Below are positions 9,248 to 18,121 of a DNA stretch of 64,000 bases, piece by piece (the first letter of the stretch is position 1; every line of letters starts with the position of its first letter). The DNA is from Paraburkholderia fynbosensis (GTDB taxonomy: Bacteria; Pseudomonadota; Gammaproteobacteria; Burkholderiales; Burkholderiaceae). Under the pieces are notes generated by a model. The model saw only the letters and a list, made by a program, of their open reading frames with translations. It made no database searches and was not told the origin of the DNA. The position numbers and the translations under genes were made by a program. The stretch is from positions 202,721-266,720 of the forward strand of contig NZ_CADIKI010000011.1 of assembly GCF_902859935.1 (NCBI RefSeq), read 5' to 3'.

Positions 9248-10507
9248 ATGAACATGTTGGTTATCGAAGGGGTGAACATTTTCGACCCCGCAACGAAGAA
9301 ACGCCAGACGAACACCAATGTCTGCATCGCCGATGGGAGGATTGCGGCAATAGGACAGATACCGTCGTCGTTTGCCGATGCCCGCAGAATGAACCTTCCC
9401 GGGCGTACCGTCCTGCCGGGTTTCATCGACCTGCATGTCCACGTCGTCGCGTCGAATGCGAATCTGGGCGCTAATGCGATGATGCCAAACTTCCTGGCGG
9501 CGCTTAAAACGTTGCCCATCCTGCGCGGAATGCTGAATCGCGGGTTCACCACCGTTCGTGATGCAGGCGGCGCTGACTTTGCAATGTGCGATGCTGTTAA
9601 CAGCGGCGTGCTTTGGGGCCCGCGTATCCTGTCGTCGGGCAAGGCGTTATCGCAGACCGGTGGGCACGGCGACTTCCGTCAGCGCAATGACAAGCTTGAC
9701 GATGCCTGCGGGTGCCTGGGACGTCAGGGAGCGATTGCCCGGGTGGTCGATGGTGTCGAGGCGATGCGCCTGGCAGTACGCGAAGAACTCCTCAAAGGTG
9801 CCTCCCAAATCAAGATAATGGCGTCGGGCGGAGTCGCTTCGCCCAACGACCCCATCACCAACACCCAGTATTCGGAAGATGAAATCCGTGCCGCGGTTCA
9901 GGAAGCGGAGGCTGCCGGGACTTACGTGATGGCGCACGCCTACACCGCTCGTGCCGTCCGGCGCGCCGTCGAGTGCGGGGTGAAATGTATCGAGCACGGA
10001 AACCTCATCGACGAGGAGACTGCCCGTCTGCTCGCGGAGCGTGGCGTAGCGGTTGTGCCCACCATCGCCACTCTCGACCGTCTCATTGAACAAGGTCCCG
10101 CGCTTGGTTTCCCCGCTGAGTCGCTCGCAAAGATTGAGGGAGCACGCTCCGTCGGCCGGCAGGCACTTGCGCTGATGGCGCGCGAAGGCGTGAAGGTCGG
10201 CTTCGGCTCAGACATGCTGGGCGAGCTGCACGGCTTCCAGTCCGACGAGTTCGCGGTTCGGGCAGAAATCGTCGGTAACGTTGAGGCCATCCGGTCGGCT
10301 ACGTGCGTCGCCGCCGAAATTACGGGTGAAGCAGGCGTGCGGGGAACGGTCGCCGTCGGAGCCGTGGCTGACCTCATCGTGGTCGACGGTGACCCGATTG
10401 AGGACATTTCCCTTCTGCTGGGGCAAGGCGAACACATTCCCGTGGTCATCAAGGCCGGAGTGTGCATGAAGGAAGCCGGCCGACTGCTCGAACCAATCGC
10501 AGAGTGA
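9248..10507 (+). CDS. Amidohydrolase-superfamily metal-dependent hydrolase, prolidase-like
   Basis: A 419-residue TIM-barrel hydrolase of the imidazolonepropionase/Xaa-Pro dipeptidase-like branch. The binuclear metal ligands are visible: HxH at His63/His65 (GFIDLHVHV), the carboxylated Lys189 (QIKIMASGGV), His230 (MAHAYT), His250 (IEHGN) and Asp322 (GFGSDM). GAGGAAATTCAC precedes the ATG. It follows the transporter by 10 bp and precedes the Pyr2C reductase by 53 bp. Relatives of this group cleave Xaa-Pro, Xaa-Arg or related dipeptides, so in this operon it could release proline or hydroxyproline from dipeptides. That role is inferred from context. No signal peptide, so cytoplasmic. Confidence 0.85.
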   Translation: MNMLVIEGVNIFDPATKKRQTNTNVCIADGRIAAIGQIPSSFADARRMNLPGRTVLPGFIDLHVHVVASNANLGANAMMPNFLAALKTLPILRGMLNRGFTTVRDAGGADFAMCDAVNSGVLWGPRILSSGKALSQTGGHGDFRQRNDKLDDACGCLGRQGAIARVVDGVEAMRLAVREELLKGASQIKIMASGGVASPNDPITNTQYSEDEIRAAVQEAEAAGTYVMAHAYTARAVRRAVECGVKCIEHGNLIDEETARLLAERGVAVVPTIATLDRLIEQGPALGFPAESLAKIEGARSVGRQALALMAREGVKVGFGSDMLGELHGFQSDEFAVRAEIVGNVEAIRSATCVAAEITGEAGVRGTVAVGAVADLIVVDGDPIEDISLLLGQGEHIPVVIKAGVCMKEAGRLLEPIAE

Positions 10508-10560
10508 ACTGCTGGCGCGCGGCATCGGTCGCGCCCACCCCACCAAAGGCGAACCCGAAC

Positions 10561-11508
10561 ATGACCTCTCTCAGCACCCGAAATTTCGACGCCCACGCAA
10601 CAGCTGCACTCCTGGACTATCCCTCGCTGGTACGCGTGCTTCGGGAGACCATCATCGAATATGGCGCGGGACACGTCGTGAGTCCTGAGCGGCTGGCCAT
10701 TCCGATGCAGGAAAGCGGCCTGATGCTGTCGATGCCTGCAAGTGCTAAAGACATCGCCATCCATAAGTTGGTGACCGTGTGTCCTTCGAATGGAAAACGC
10801 CAGCTTCCGACCATCCATGGTCAGGTCATCGCATGCGACGCGCACACCGGGGAAATGTTGTTCGTGCTCGACGGGCCGACCGTAACCGGGCGGCGAACGG
10901 CGGCGGTCACTGTGCTGGGCATCCAGACCCTGCATGGCATGGCTCCGCGCAAAATTCTCATCATCGGCACCGGGAAACAGGCGGCCAATCACGCGGAAGC
11001 TTTCGCGGCCTCCTTCCCGGAAGCCAAACTGTTCGTCAAGGGTAGCTCCCAGGCAGTCGCGGAGGCCTTTGTGGCCCGGAGCCGGCCGGTAGCACCGAAC
11101 CTGTCTGTCCTTGATGGCGATGTGTTTCCCGACGACATTGAAGTCGTCGTCACCTTGACAACGAGCAAGTCTCCGGTCTACACGTTGTCGGCGCGCCCCG
11201 ACCGTCTCGTCGTCGGCGTCGGCGCTTTCACGGCAGACGCAGCGGAACTCGGCAAGGAGACCGTCGACGGAAGTTTCTTGGTTGTAGATGACCCCGTCGG
11301 CGCAAAGCATGAAGCGGGCGACCTTATCCAGGCCAAGGTCAACTGGGCCTCAGTTTCTCCGCTTGCCAAGGCACTGACTGGCGAGCTGAAGCCGAGTGCG
11401 CCGATTCTGTTCAAGAGCGTTGGCTGCGCTGCGTGGGACTTGGCCGCGTGCCGCGTGGCGCGTAAAGCGCTCGGCGCAAACGCCTGTCAAGTCGGCGCTG
11501 ACGTGTAA
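10561..11508 (+). CDS. lhpI: Delta1-pyrroline-2-carboxylate reductase (ornithine cyclodeaminase/mu-crystallin family)
   Basis: A 315-residue NAD(P)-dependent enzyme of the ornithine cyclodeaminase/mu-crystallin family. The conserved Lys69 (DIAIHKLVTVCP), Arg112 (VTGRRTAAVT) and Rossmann glycine motif (ILIIGTGKQAANH, ~133-145) are present. The family includes true cyclodeaminases, but the neighbouring 3-hydroxyproline dehydratase makes pyrroline-2-carboxylate, which the LhpI-type members reduce to L-proline. I therefore prefer that role. ATG 10561 gives the family N-terminus; the longer frame starting at 10462 overlaps the amidohydrolase and is unlikely. Confidence 0.82.
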   Translation: MTSLSTRNFDAHATAALLDYPSLVRVLRETIIEYGAGHVVSPERLAIPMQESGLMLSMPASAKDIAIHKLVTVCPSNGKRQLPTIHGQVIACDAHTGEMLFVLDGPTVTGRRTAAVTVLGIQTLHGMAPRKILIIGTGKQAANHAEAFAASFPEAKLFVKGSSQAVAEAFVARSRPVAPNLSVLDGDVFPDDIEVVVTLTTSKSPVYTLSARPDRLVVGVGAFTADAAELGKETVDGSFLVVDDPVGAKHEAGDLIQAKVNWASVSPLAKALTGELKPSAPILFKSVGCAAWDLAACRVARKALGANACQVGADV

Positions 11509-11586
11509 GTAGCGCCGATTAAAATTGCTTGCCGGTTCCCTACGGCGAGTAAAAGCAGGATACCCACCGACTTCACTGAAGCAGAC

Positions 11587-12594
11587 ATGAAAATCACCCG
11601 CACCATCTCGACTGTTGAAGTCCACACCGGCGGTGAAGCATTCCGCATCGTTACCAGTGGCTTGCCGCGCCTGCCTGGCGACACTATCGTCAAGCGACGT
11701 GCATGGCTGAAAGAAAACGCCGACGAAATCCGCACGGCCCTGATGTTCGAGCCTCGCGGTCATGCGGACATGTACGGCGGTTACCTGACGGAGCCGGTTA
11801 GCCCGAACGCGGATTTCGGTATCATCTTCCTGCACAACGAAGGCTACAGCGACCACTGTGGACACGGTGTCATCGCGCTGTCCACGGCGGCGGTCGAACT
11901 TGGCTGGGTGCAGCGTCGAGTACCTGAAACGCGCGTAGGTATCGACGCGCCGTGCGGGTTCATCGAAGCATTCGTGCAATGGGACGGCGAGCATGCGGGC
12001 AATGTTCGTTTCGTGAATGTGCCGTCTTTTATCTGGAAACAGGACGTGACGGTCGAGACGCCGTCGTTTGGTCCGGTGACTGGCGATATTGCGTTCGGTG
12101 GTGCATTCTACTTTTACACCGATGGTCAGCCACACGGGCTTGAAGTTCGTGAATCTTCGGTGGAAGAACTCATCCGTTTTGGAGCAGAGGTAAAGGAGGC
12201 TGCGAACAAGGCGTTCCCGGTCGTGCACCCTGATATCCCTGAAATCAACCATATCTACGGGACTATTATCGCTAACGCACCGCGAAGCGACAGTTCCACA
12301 CAAGCCAACTGCTGCGTATTCGCCGACCGCGAAGTGGACCGTTCACCGACCGGCTCAGGTACCGGCGGACGCGTCGCTCAGCTGTATCTGCGCGGTCAGT
12401 TGGGAAAGGGCGACACGCTCGTGAACGAGTCCATCATCGGCACGGTGTTCAAAGGACGGGTGCTGAGCGAGACGACTGTGGGCGATTTCCAAGCCGTCAT
12501 CCCCGAGGTCGAAGGCAACGCTTTCGTTTGCGGCTTTGCGAATTGGATTGTGGACGATCGTGACCCTCTGACTTACGGGTTCCTTGTACGATAA
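11587..12594 (+). CDS. lhpH: Trans-3-hydroxy-L-proline dehydratase (proline racemase family)
   Basis: A 335-residue proline-racemase-fold enzyme. The first catalytic position is Cys91 (YSDHCGHGVIAL), but the second is Thr255 (DREVDRSPTGSGTGG) in place of Cys. In this family a Cys/Cys pair marks racemases and epimerases, and a Cys/Thr pair marks trans-3-hydroxy-L-proline dehydratase, which eliminates water to give pyrroline-2-carboxylate. The adjacent Pyr2C reductase supports this, because the product then becomes L-proline. It is the last gene of the operon, 78 bp after the reductase. Substrate assignment rests on the Thr and on context; both agree. Confidence 0.9.
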   Translation: MKITRTISTVEVHTGGEAFRIVTSGLPRLPGDTIVKRRAWLKENADEIRTALMFEPRGHADMYGGYLTEPVSPNADFGIIFLHNEGYSDHCGHGVIALSTAAVELGWVQRRVPETRVGIDAPCGFIEAFVQWDGEHAGNVRFVNVPSFIWKQDVTVETPSFGPVTGDIAFGGAFYFYTDGQPHGLEVRESSVEELIRFGAEVKEAANKAFPVVHPDIPEINHIYGTIIANAPRSDSSTQANCCVFADREVDRSPTGSGTGGRVAQLYLRGQLGKGDTLVNESIIGTVFKGRVLSETTVGDFQAVIPEVEGNAFVCGFANWIVDDRDPLTYGFLVR

Positions 12595-12693
12595 CCGACG
12601 CTTAGTCGTGTCAGTTAGCGGCGAATGCCAAGATATCAACGCGTCCGGCGGTCCTGACATTCGCTGCTGGCAAGAGCGAACCTGACAGCGCCG

Positions 12694-13179
12694 TTACGAC
12701 ATACGAGCCGCTCCAAACGAAGGCGCAAGCACCAATGTAGAGACCTTGCCATCGTTCTCGATTTCGACAAAGCCGATTCGCCTGTACCACTCATAGGCCA
12801 CCCGGTTGCATACGAAGACATGCAAGTACAGCGGCTTTTGCAAGTGACTGGACAACGACCTGGCCTTGGCAAGCGCTTCGCTGCCGATCGACTTGTTTTG
12901 CATCTCCGGCACGATACAAAGCATCCTCAGCCAGACGAGATCAGGTTCGACGTCCCAGTGCACAAGCCCGCACCGGTTGCCTTCCTGCATAACTATCTGA
13001 CAAGAACCCTGGCGAAGGCTTTTTGCAAACCCCGCTCGTTGCAAGTCCTCATCCCAGCCTTGCGCTGAGGTAACGAAACCCTTCATCGTCCGCTGGTACG
13101 TGTCATATAGCCATTCCGAGTCGTCGGATACGGCCTGCCGAAAACCCAGGTTCATAACAACGGCGCGATGATCGATCAT
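12694..13179 (-). CDS. GNAT-family N-acetyltransferase
   Basis: A 161-residue protein of the GNAT fold. The central part (VWLRMLCIVPEMQNKSIGSEAL, strand 4 and the acetyl-CoA-binding turn; the usual Q/RxxGxG/A is degenerate here as QNKSIGS) and the C-terminal HVFVCNRVAYEWYRRIGFVE (strand 5/helix 4, Asn and Tyr) are typical. GGAAAG lies 6 nt before the ATG at 13179. Acceptor unknown; N-terminal, small-molecule and antibiotic acetyltransferases all look alike at this level. It is convergent with the hydroxyproline operon and unlikely to belong to it. Confidence 0.8.
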   Translation of the reverse strand: MIDHRAVVMNLGFRQAVSDDSEWLYDTYQRTMKGFVTSAQGWDEDLQRAGFAKSLRQGSCQIVMQEGNRCGLVHWDVEPDLVWLRMLCIVPEMQNKSIGSEALAKARSLSSHLQKPLYLHVFVCNRVAYEWYRRIGFVEIENDGKVSTLVLAPSFGAARMS

Positions 13180-13351
13180 GACTTTCCGTTACGGATGCAC
13201 TGCAGCTGATGCCATCGCCAAGAGCATTCATTGAAACCGGAACTCCGACGCGCATCACGCGATGCGTCCTTCATGCCGTCCGGCATGCATGTGTTTCCCG
13301 GACGGCCAATCCCTTTTTGACTGCGGTCCAGATACCGGCGCCCGAACACGG

Positions 13352-14467
13352 TTACTGCACCATCTGCAGATCAGCAATCGCCGCGGCGAGAAAACGTGCC
13401 GCTTCACCGCCCGTGACAACTCGATGGTCGAACGTCAGACTAAGCGGCAAGATCCGATGCACAGCAGGAACCCCGCCGGCCGCCACGACCTGCTCATGAA
13501 TGCGCCCCGCTCCGAGAATCGCGACAGTGGGCGGCACGACGATGGGAGCCGCGTATTTGCCCGCGATCATGCCGAAGTTCGACAGCGTGATCGTATTGCC
13601 TCGCAGTTCTTCCGGTGGAATCTTGCGAGCGCGGATGTCGGCACGCATGCGGTCGAGCCCCGCGCGCAGATCCGCTGCGTCGCGGTGCTCGACGTTGCGC
13701 AACACCGGTACGAAGAGACCATCCGGTAGATCGACGGCGATACCTAGATCGACTTTCTCCAGCACGTGGCGCCGTCCCGCATGTCCGTCGAACCATGCGT
13801 TGAGCGCCGGTACGGCGCGGCATCCGGACACCAGCGCGCGGATCAGGCGGATCGTCACATCAGTATGTGGCGGCCACGCGTGAATGTCGGCGTCGTCGAT
13901 GACGGTCGCTGCGGCCACCTCGCTCTGCGCGCGTGCCATGTTCTGGGCCATCGCGCGCCGTACGCCGCGCAGCACTTCAGGCGGCCCGAGATCAGCGAAT
14001 ATTCTCGCGACGCGCCGCACGTCCGCCGCCGTGATGACACCCTCCGGTCCCGACGGTGTCACCATCGCCAGATCGACATCCAGCTTGCGCGCGAGCGCCC
14101 GCACGGCCGGGATCGCCTTGGTCGCGCCGACACCCGCGCCCGCACCGCCGCCGAGTGCGGCCGGCGCTTCCTGCACAACGTGCTGGCCGACCTCCACATG
14201 GCCGACCACGGTACCGGCATCGGCTTCGTCGGCCGCCCCTTCGAATGCGACTAGCGGCGCCCCCAGATGCACGATGTCGCTCACCTGGCCGAACAGTTTC
14301 ACGATGCGGCCGGATTGAGGCGACGGGATATCGACGATCGCCTTCGCTGTTTCGACCGACAACAGCGGTTGATCCGCGCGAACGTCATCGCCGCTCTTGA
14401 CATGCCACTCGACGATCTCTGCTTCCTGCAAGCCTTCGCCGAGATCGGGTAGTTTGAAGATTTTCAT
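13352..14467 (-). CDS. 2-oxoacid dehydrogenase E2, dihydrolipoamide acyltransferase
   Basis: A 371-residue E2 component. A single lipoyl domain covers residues 1-75 with the lipoylated Lys42 (SVETAKAIVDIP). A peripheral-subunit-binding domain lies near residues 125-160 (PAVRALARKLDVDL), and the catalytic domain follows, with the His-Arg active-site motif LTFDHRVVTGGEAARFL at the C-terminus. It accepts the acyl group from E1 and transfers it to CoA. Short for an E2 because it has one lipoyl domain. ATG 14467 is chosen because the protein then begins exactly at the lipoyl domain; the frame upstream overlaps E1beta. Third gene of the operon, 7 bp after E1beta. Confidence 0.9.
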   Translation of the reverse strand: MKIFKLPDLGEGLQEAEIVEWHVKSGDDVRADQPLLSVETAKAIVDIPSPQSGRIVKLFGQVSDIVHLGAPLVAFEGAADEADAGTVVGHVEVGQHVVQEAPAALGGGAGAGVGATKAIPAVRALARKLDVDLAMVTPSGPEGVITAADVRRVARIFADLGPPEVLRGVRRAMAQNMARAQSEVAAATVIDDADIHAWPPHTDVTIRLIRALVSGCRAVPALNAWFDGHAGRRHVLEKVDLGIAVDLPDGLFVPVLRNVEHRDAADLRAGLDRMRADIRARKIPPEELRGNTITLSNFGMIAGKYAAPIVVPPTVAILGAGRIHEQVVAAGGVPAVHRILPLSLTFDHRVVTGGEAARFLAAAIADLQMVQ

Positions 14468-14474
14468 GATTTCA

Positions 14475-15452
14475 CTATGCTTCCAGCGCTTGCCTGACCG
14501 CGGCAACGATGCGCGCGGTGCACGGCATATATTGACTTTCGAGCCGGAACAGCGGCACCACCACGTCATATCCGGTGACGCGCTGCACCGGCGCGAGCAG
14601 TGAGTACAGTCCCCGCTCAGCGATGTTGGCGGCAATCTCCGCGCCGACCCCGCCGGTGCGTGAGCCCTCGTGCACGATCACGCAGCGCCCGGTTTTCGCC
14701 ACCGACGCGAGAATGGTGTCCAGCTCGAGCGGTTTGAGTGTCACCACGTCGATCACCTCGGCCGCCACGCCTTCCTGCGCGAGCAGATCGGCCGCGGCCT
14801 GCACCTCCTGCAACGCCCCGCCCCAACTCACCAGCGTGACGTCGGTTCCTTCGCGCAACGTAAAGCAACTGTCGAGCGGCAGCGCTTCTCCATCGTCCTC
14901 CACGGGCTGCCTGAACAGCCGATACAGGCGCGTCGGCTCGAAGAAGATCACCGGGTCCGGGTCCCGGATCGCCGCCAGCAGCAAGCCGTACGCGCGCGCC
15001 GGCGAGGACGGCGTCACGACGCGCAGCCCGGGTATGTGGGTGAAGAGCGCTTCAGGGTTTTCGGAATGATGCTCTGGCGCGTGAATGCCTGCGCCGCATG
15101 GCGCACGGATCACGAGTGGGCACGTCAGCCGTCCGCGCGTTCGATGCCGCAACCGTGACGCATGATTCAGAATGTGATCGATGACCGGATAGATGAACCC
15201 CGCGAACTGGATCTCCACAATGGGCTTCAGGCCCATCGCCGCCATGCCGATCGCGGTGCCGGCAATTGCGGTTTCGGCCAGAGGCGTATCGATTACCCGC
15301 TGATTGCCGAAGCGTGTCTGCAGCCCGGCGGTCGTGCGAAACACGCCGCCGTTCACGCCAATGTCCTCTCCGAGCAGCACGACGGCCGGGTCGTGCGCCA
15401 GTTCGTAGGCAAGCGCCTGATTGAGCGCGTCGACCATGCTGAGGTCAGCCAT
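14475..15452 (-). CDS. 2-oxoacid dehydrogenase E1 component, beta subunit
   Basis: A 325-residue E1beta. Conserved landmarks are VVLLGEDIGVNGGVFRTTAG, RVIDTPLAETAIAGTAIGMA and PIVEIQFAGFIYPVIDHILN, then PCGAGIHAPEHHSENPEA, typical of pyruvate/acetoin/branched-chain E1beta. It forms the heterotetrameric E1 with the upstream alpha subunit and shapes the TPP site. ATG 15452 overlaps the end of E1alpha by 8 bp, indicating translational coupling. Whether the complex uses pyruvate, acetoin or branched-chain oxoacids cannot be settled from these motifs. Confidence 0.9.
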   Translation of the reverse strand: MADLSMVDALNQALAYELAHDPAVVLLGEDIGVNGGVFRTTAGLQTRFGNQRVIDTPLAETAIAGTAIGMAAMGLKPIVEIQFAGFIYPVIDHILNHASRLRHRTRGRLTCPLVIRAPCGAGIHAPEHHSENPEALFTHIPGLRVVTPSSPARAYGLLLAAIRDPDPVIFFEPTRLYRLFRQPVEDDGEALPLDSCFTLREGTDVTLVSWGGALQEVQAAADLLAQEGVAAEVIDVVTLKPLELDTILASVAKTGRCVIVHEGSRTGGVGAEIAANIAERGLYSLLAPVQRVTGYDVVVPLFRLESQYMPCTARIVAAVRQALEA

Positions 15453-16533
15453 TGCCGTTCCCCGCAACCGGCGCGAAGCGCTCTGCCATTGCCAGTTGCT
15501 CGCGCATCGCCGGCGGCAACGTCTCATACAGGTGATCGAACATCGCGGACGCCCCCGGCGGCGGTATCGCGAGATACGCATCGACGGCCTGCTCGACCTG
15601 CGCATGGCAGGCCTTGCCGAGTTGCTCGTCCCGCGCCTTGTCCCAGACGTTCAGGCGCATCATGAAAGTGCGCAAACGAAGCAGCGGTTCGTATTCCCAG
15701 CGCTTGCTGATGACTTCGGAGTCGCGATAGCGCGTCGCGTCATCGGCTGTCGTGTGATCGCCGAGACGATAGCTGAGCGCTTCGATCAGCGTCGGGCCAT
15801 CGCCTCGGCGAGCCTTGGCGAGCGCCGCGTGGACAACCTCGTGCACGGCGATCACGTCGTTACCGTCGACCTGCAGCCCGTCGATTCCCGCTGCGATCGC
15901 TTTTTGCGCGAGCGTTTGAGCAGCGCTCTGGTGGCTACGCGGCACCGAAATTGCCCACTCGTTGTTGTTGACCACGAGGACAAGCGGCGCCTGCCAGGCA
16001 CCGGCCATGTTCATCGCCTCGTAGAAGTCCCCCTTGGACGTGGCGCCGTCGCCGAAGATCGCCACCGCGACGCGCGGCTCGTGACGCAGCATGAACGCGT
16101 AGGCCGCGCCGGCGGCGTGGCATATCTGTGTGGCGATCGGCACACAGTTCGGGAAATCGTTGCGGGGCACGCCGAAGTCGCTGCCGCGCTCGTCGCCGCC
16201 CCAGTACAGCAGACTTTCCACCATCGTGACGCCCCGCAGCAATTGCGCGGCGTGATCCCGATAGGAAGGGAACAGCACGTCGTCGGGCTGCATCGCGCTG
16301 GCCACGCCGACACCGACCGCTTCCTGGCCGAGCGACGACGCGAAAGTGCCGAGCTTGCCGGTACGCTGCAGCGCGACCGCCTTCGTGTCGAACGCCCGCG
16401 TCAGCACCATCGCGCGACAAAGAGAAATCAGCACCGCCGGGTCTCGCGCAAAGGCAGGCAAGGCCTGAACAGCCTCGCCATCGGGGCCAAGATATTGCGT
16501 ATAGCCGATGTGAAAAGTGGCAGCCGTGCTCAT
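15445..16533 (-). CDS. 2-oxoacid dehydrogenase E1 component, alpha subunit (PdhA-like)
   Basis: A 362-residue TPP-dependent E1alpha. The TPP motif GDGATSKGDFYEAMNMAG ... NNNEW is intact, and the phosphorylation-loop region reads SYRLGDHTTADDATRYR. The N-terminus (YLGPDGEAVQALPAFARDPA) resembles pyruvate-dehydrogenase-type E1alpha of pseudomonads. First gene of the operon E1alpha-E1beta-E2. No dihydrolipoamide dehydrogenase (E3) gene follows, so E3 must come from elsewhere. It is divergent from the ABC exporter genes across a 380 bp gap. Confidence 0.9.
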   Translation of the reverse strand: MSTAATFHIGYTQYLGPDGEAVQALPAFARDPAVLISLCRAMVLTRAFDTKAVALQRTGKLGTFASSLGQEAVGVGVASAMQPDDVLFPSYRDHAAQLLRGVTMVESLLYWGGDERGSDFGVPRNDFPNCVPIATQICHAAGAAYAFMLRHEPRVAVAIFGDGATSKGDFYEAMNMAGAWQAPLVLVVNNNEWAISVPRSHQSAAQTLAQKAIAAGIDGLQVDGNDVIAVHEVVHAALAKARRGDGPTLIEALSYRLGDHTTADDATRYRDSEVISKRWEYEPLLRLRTFMMRLNVWDKARDEQLGKACHAQVEQAVDAYLAIPPPGASAMFDHLYETLPPAMREQLAMAERFAPVAGNGNG

Positions 16534-16917
16534 GTCCGCCCCATGTTCTTTCAGATACCGAAGACGTGCCGGAGTTCACGCGCGAGCGACACGATACACG
16601 CAGCGCAGTGCGTACAAACTTCAGTTTAGGCAATAGCGGCGCGCGCATGGTGCCTGTTCCTCGCTTTGTCGATCACCCAGCGAGCCAGCCCTTAATGCGA
16701 ACGTTCGGTTGTCGCAATGCAGCACTGGGCGCTGACAGGAAATCCGCCGTCTGCGCAGGCGCAAGCGTCCCGTCCGCATGACGCGAGCGGAGGCCAGGCG
16801 CGGCGCTATACTGTGGTCCCGTCTACAGGACAAGTAGCCGGCGTGGCGAGGCGTCGTGATGCCGTTTCTGTGCGGTGTCCGCAAAGCGCGAATGCCAGCC
16901 GGCGAAGACATAAAAAA
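16534..16917. other. Divergent promoter region between E1alpha and the exporter operon
   Basis: About 380 bp separating two divergent operons. It should contain both promoters, but I cannot assign convincing boxes. An exporter reading frame extends back to 16717, yet that part is Arg-rich and does not resemble the family. Confidence 0.4.
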
Positions 16918-18120
16918 TTGGCAGATCACGATCTGAAGAGGCTGAAAATCGACCGGCCCGCCGTCGCTGCCGCACGGCGGCACAACTGGTTCGCTTACGG
17001 GGTCGTCGCGCTGCTTCTCGTCGGTGCGGCAGTCGCCGGCCTCAAGCTGGCCGGTCCGCAGGCCGTCGAAACCACCACCGTGGTGTCCGCTTACCCCTCG
17101 CAGACCTATACGCTGCTCAACGCGACCGGCTACGTCGTGCCGCAGCGCAAGGCCGCGGTGGCGTCGAAAGGGCAGGGGCGCCTCGAGTGGCTCGGCGTGC
17201 TGGAGGGTACGCGCGTCAAGAAAGACGAGGTGATTGCCCGGCTCGAAAGCGCGGACGTCGAGGCCGCGCTCGCGCAGGCCAAGGCGCAAATCAAGGTGGC
17301 GCAGGCCAATCTCGCGCTGCAGGTGGCCGAACTGAAGAACGCCCAGATCAACCTGCGCCGCTCCGCGATACTCGCGCCGCAGGGCGCCATGCCCGCCACC
17401 CAGTACGACTCCGATCTCGCCCGTTACGACAAGGCCCGAGCGTCGATCGACAACAGCCGTGCGGCGATCGCGTCGGCGCAGGCCAATGCGCAGGCCGCCC
17501 AGGTGGCCGTCGATCAAACAGTGATTCGCGCGCCGTTCGATGGCGTGGTGATCGAGAAGCATGCCAACGTCGGCGACAACATCACGCCGTTCTCGCAGGC
17601 ATCCGACAGCAAGGGCGCCGTCGTGACGATCGCCGATATGGAAACGCTCGAAGTCGAAGCCGATGTCGCGGAATCGAACATCGCGAAGATCACCGTGGAC
17701 GAGCCTTGCGAGATCCAGCTCGATGCGCTGCCCGAACTCAGGCTGGCTGGCCGCGTGTCGCGCATCGTGCCGACTGTCGACCGTTCGAAAGCGACCGTCC
17801 TCGTCAAAGTGCGCTTCGTCGATCGCGATGAGCGCGTGCTGCCCGACATGAGCGCCAAGATTGCGTTTCTGACGAAGCCTGTTCCGCCGCGGGACCGGAA
17901 GCCGGTGGTCGCGGTGCAGCCCGCGGCGATCGTCGAGCGCGATGGCCGCAAGGTCGCTTTCGTGATCAAGGACGATACCGTGCGCGAAGTGCCCGTCACG
18001 ACCGGCGCGGCGCTCGGCGACCTCGTGGCCGTCAGCGGCGTGCATCCCGGCGATGTGCTCGTACGCGCACCGAACGAGCACATCAAGGACGGCGCCAAAG
18101 TCACCGTGGCGAAGAAATAG
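16918..18120 (+). CDS. MacA-like periplasmic adaptor (HlyD/RND-type membrane fusion protein)
   Basis: About 400 residues from a TTG start at 16918, which gives the N-terminus ADHDLKRLKIDR; the exact start is uncertain. One N-terminal membrane helix (residues ~22-42, WFAYGVVALLLVGAAVAGL) anchors it in the inner membrane. A lipoyl-like half-motif (GYVVPQRKAAVASKGQGR) precedes a coiled-coil hairpin (~residues 110-205, rich in Ala/Gln/Lys) and the second lipoyl half (VIRAPFDGVVIEKHANVGD), then beta-barrel and membrane-proximal domains. It would bridge the ABC permeases to an outer-membrane channel. The ATPase gene follows directly. Confidence 0.85.
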   Translation: MADHDLKRLKIDRPAVAAARRHNWFAYGVVALLLVGAAVAGLKLAGPQAVETTTVVSAYPSQTYTLLNATGYVVPQRKAAVASKGQGRLEWLGVLEGTRVKKDEVIARLESADVEAALAQAKAQIKVAQANLALQVAELKNAQINLRRSAILAPQGAMPATQYDSDLARYDKARASIDNSRAAIASAQANAQAAQVAVDQTVIRAPFDGVVIEKHANVGDNITPFSQASDSKGAVVTIADMETLEVEADVAESNIAKITVDEPCEIQLDALPELRLAGRVSRIVPTVDRSKATVLVKVRFVDRDERVLPDMSAKIAFLTKPVPPRDRKPVVAVQPAAIVERDGRKVAFVIKDDTVREVPVTTGAALGDLVAVSGVHPGDVLVRAPNEHIKDGAKVTVAKK

Positions 18121-18121
18121 T

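Noticed and set aside
10462..10560. Upstream extension of the Pyr2C reductase
   Set aside because: The extra 33 residues overlap the amidohydrolase end and do not resemble the family N-terminus; ATG 10561 fits.
9940..11310. 456-codon minus-strand open frame
   Set aside because: It is antisense to the amidohydrolase and Pyr2C reductase genes, which carry full catalytic motifs.
15421..16629. 402-codon plus-strand open frame
   Set aside because: Antisense to E1alpha, which has the TPP motif.
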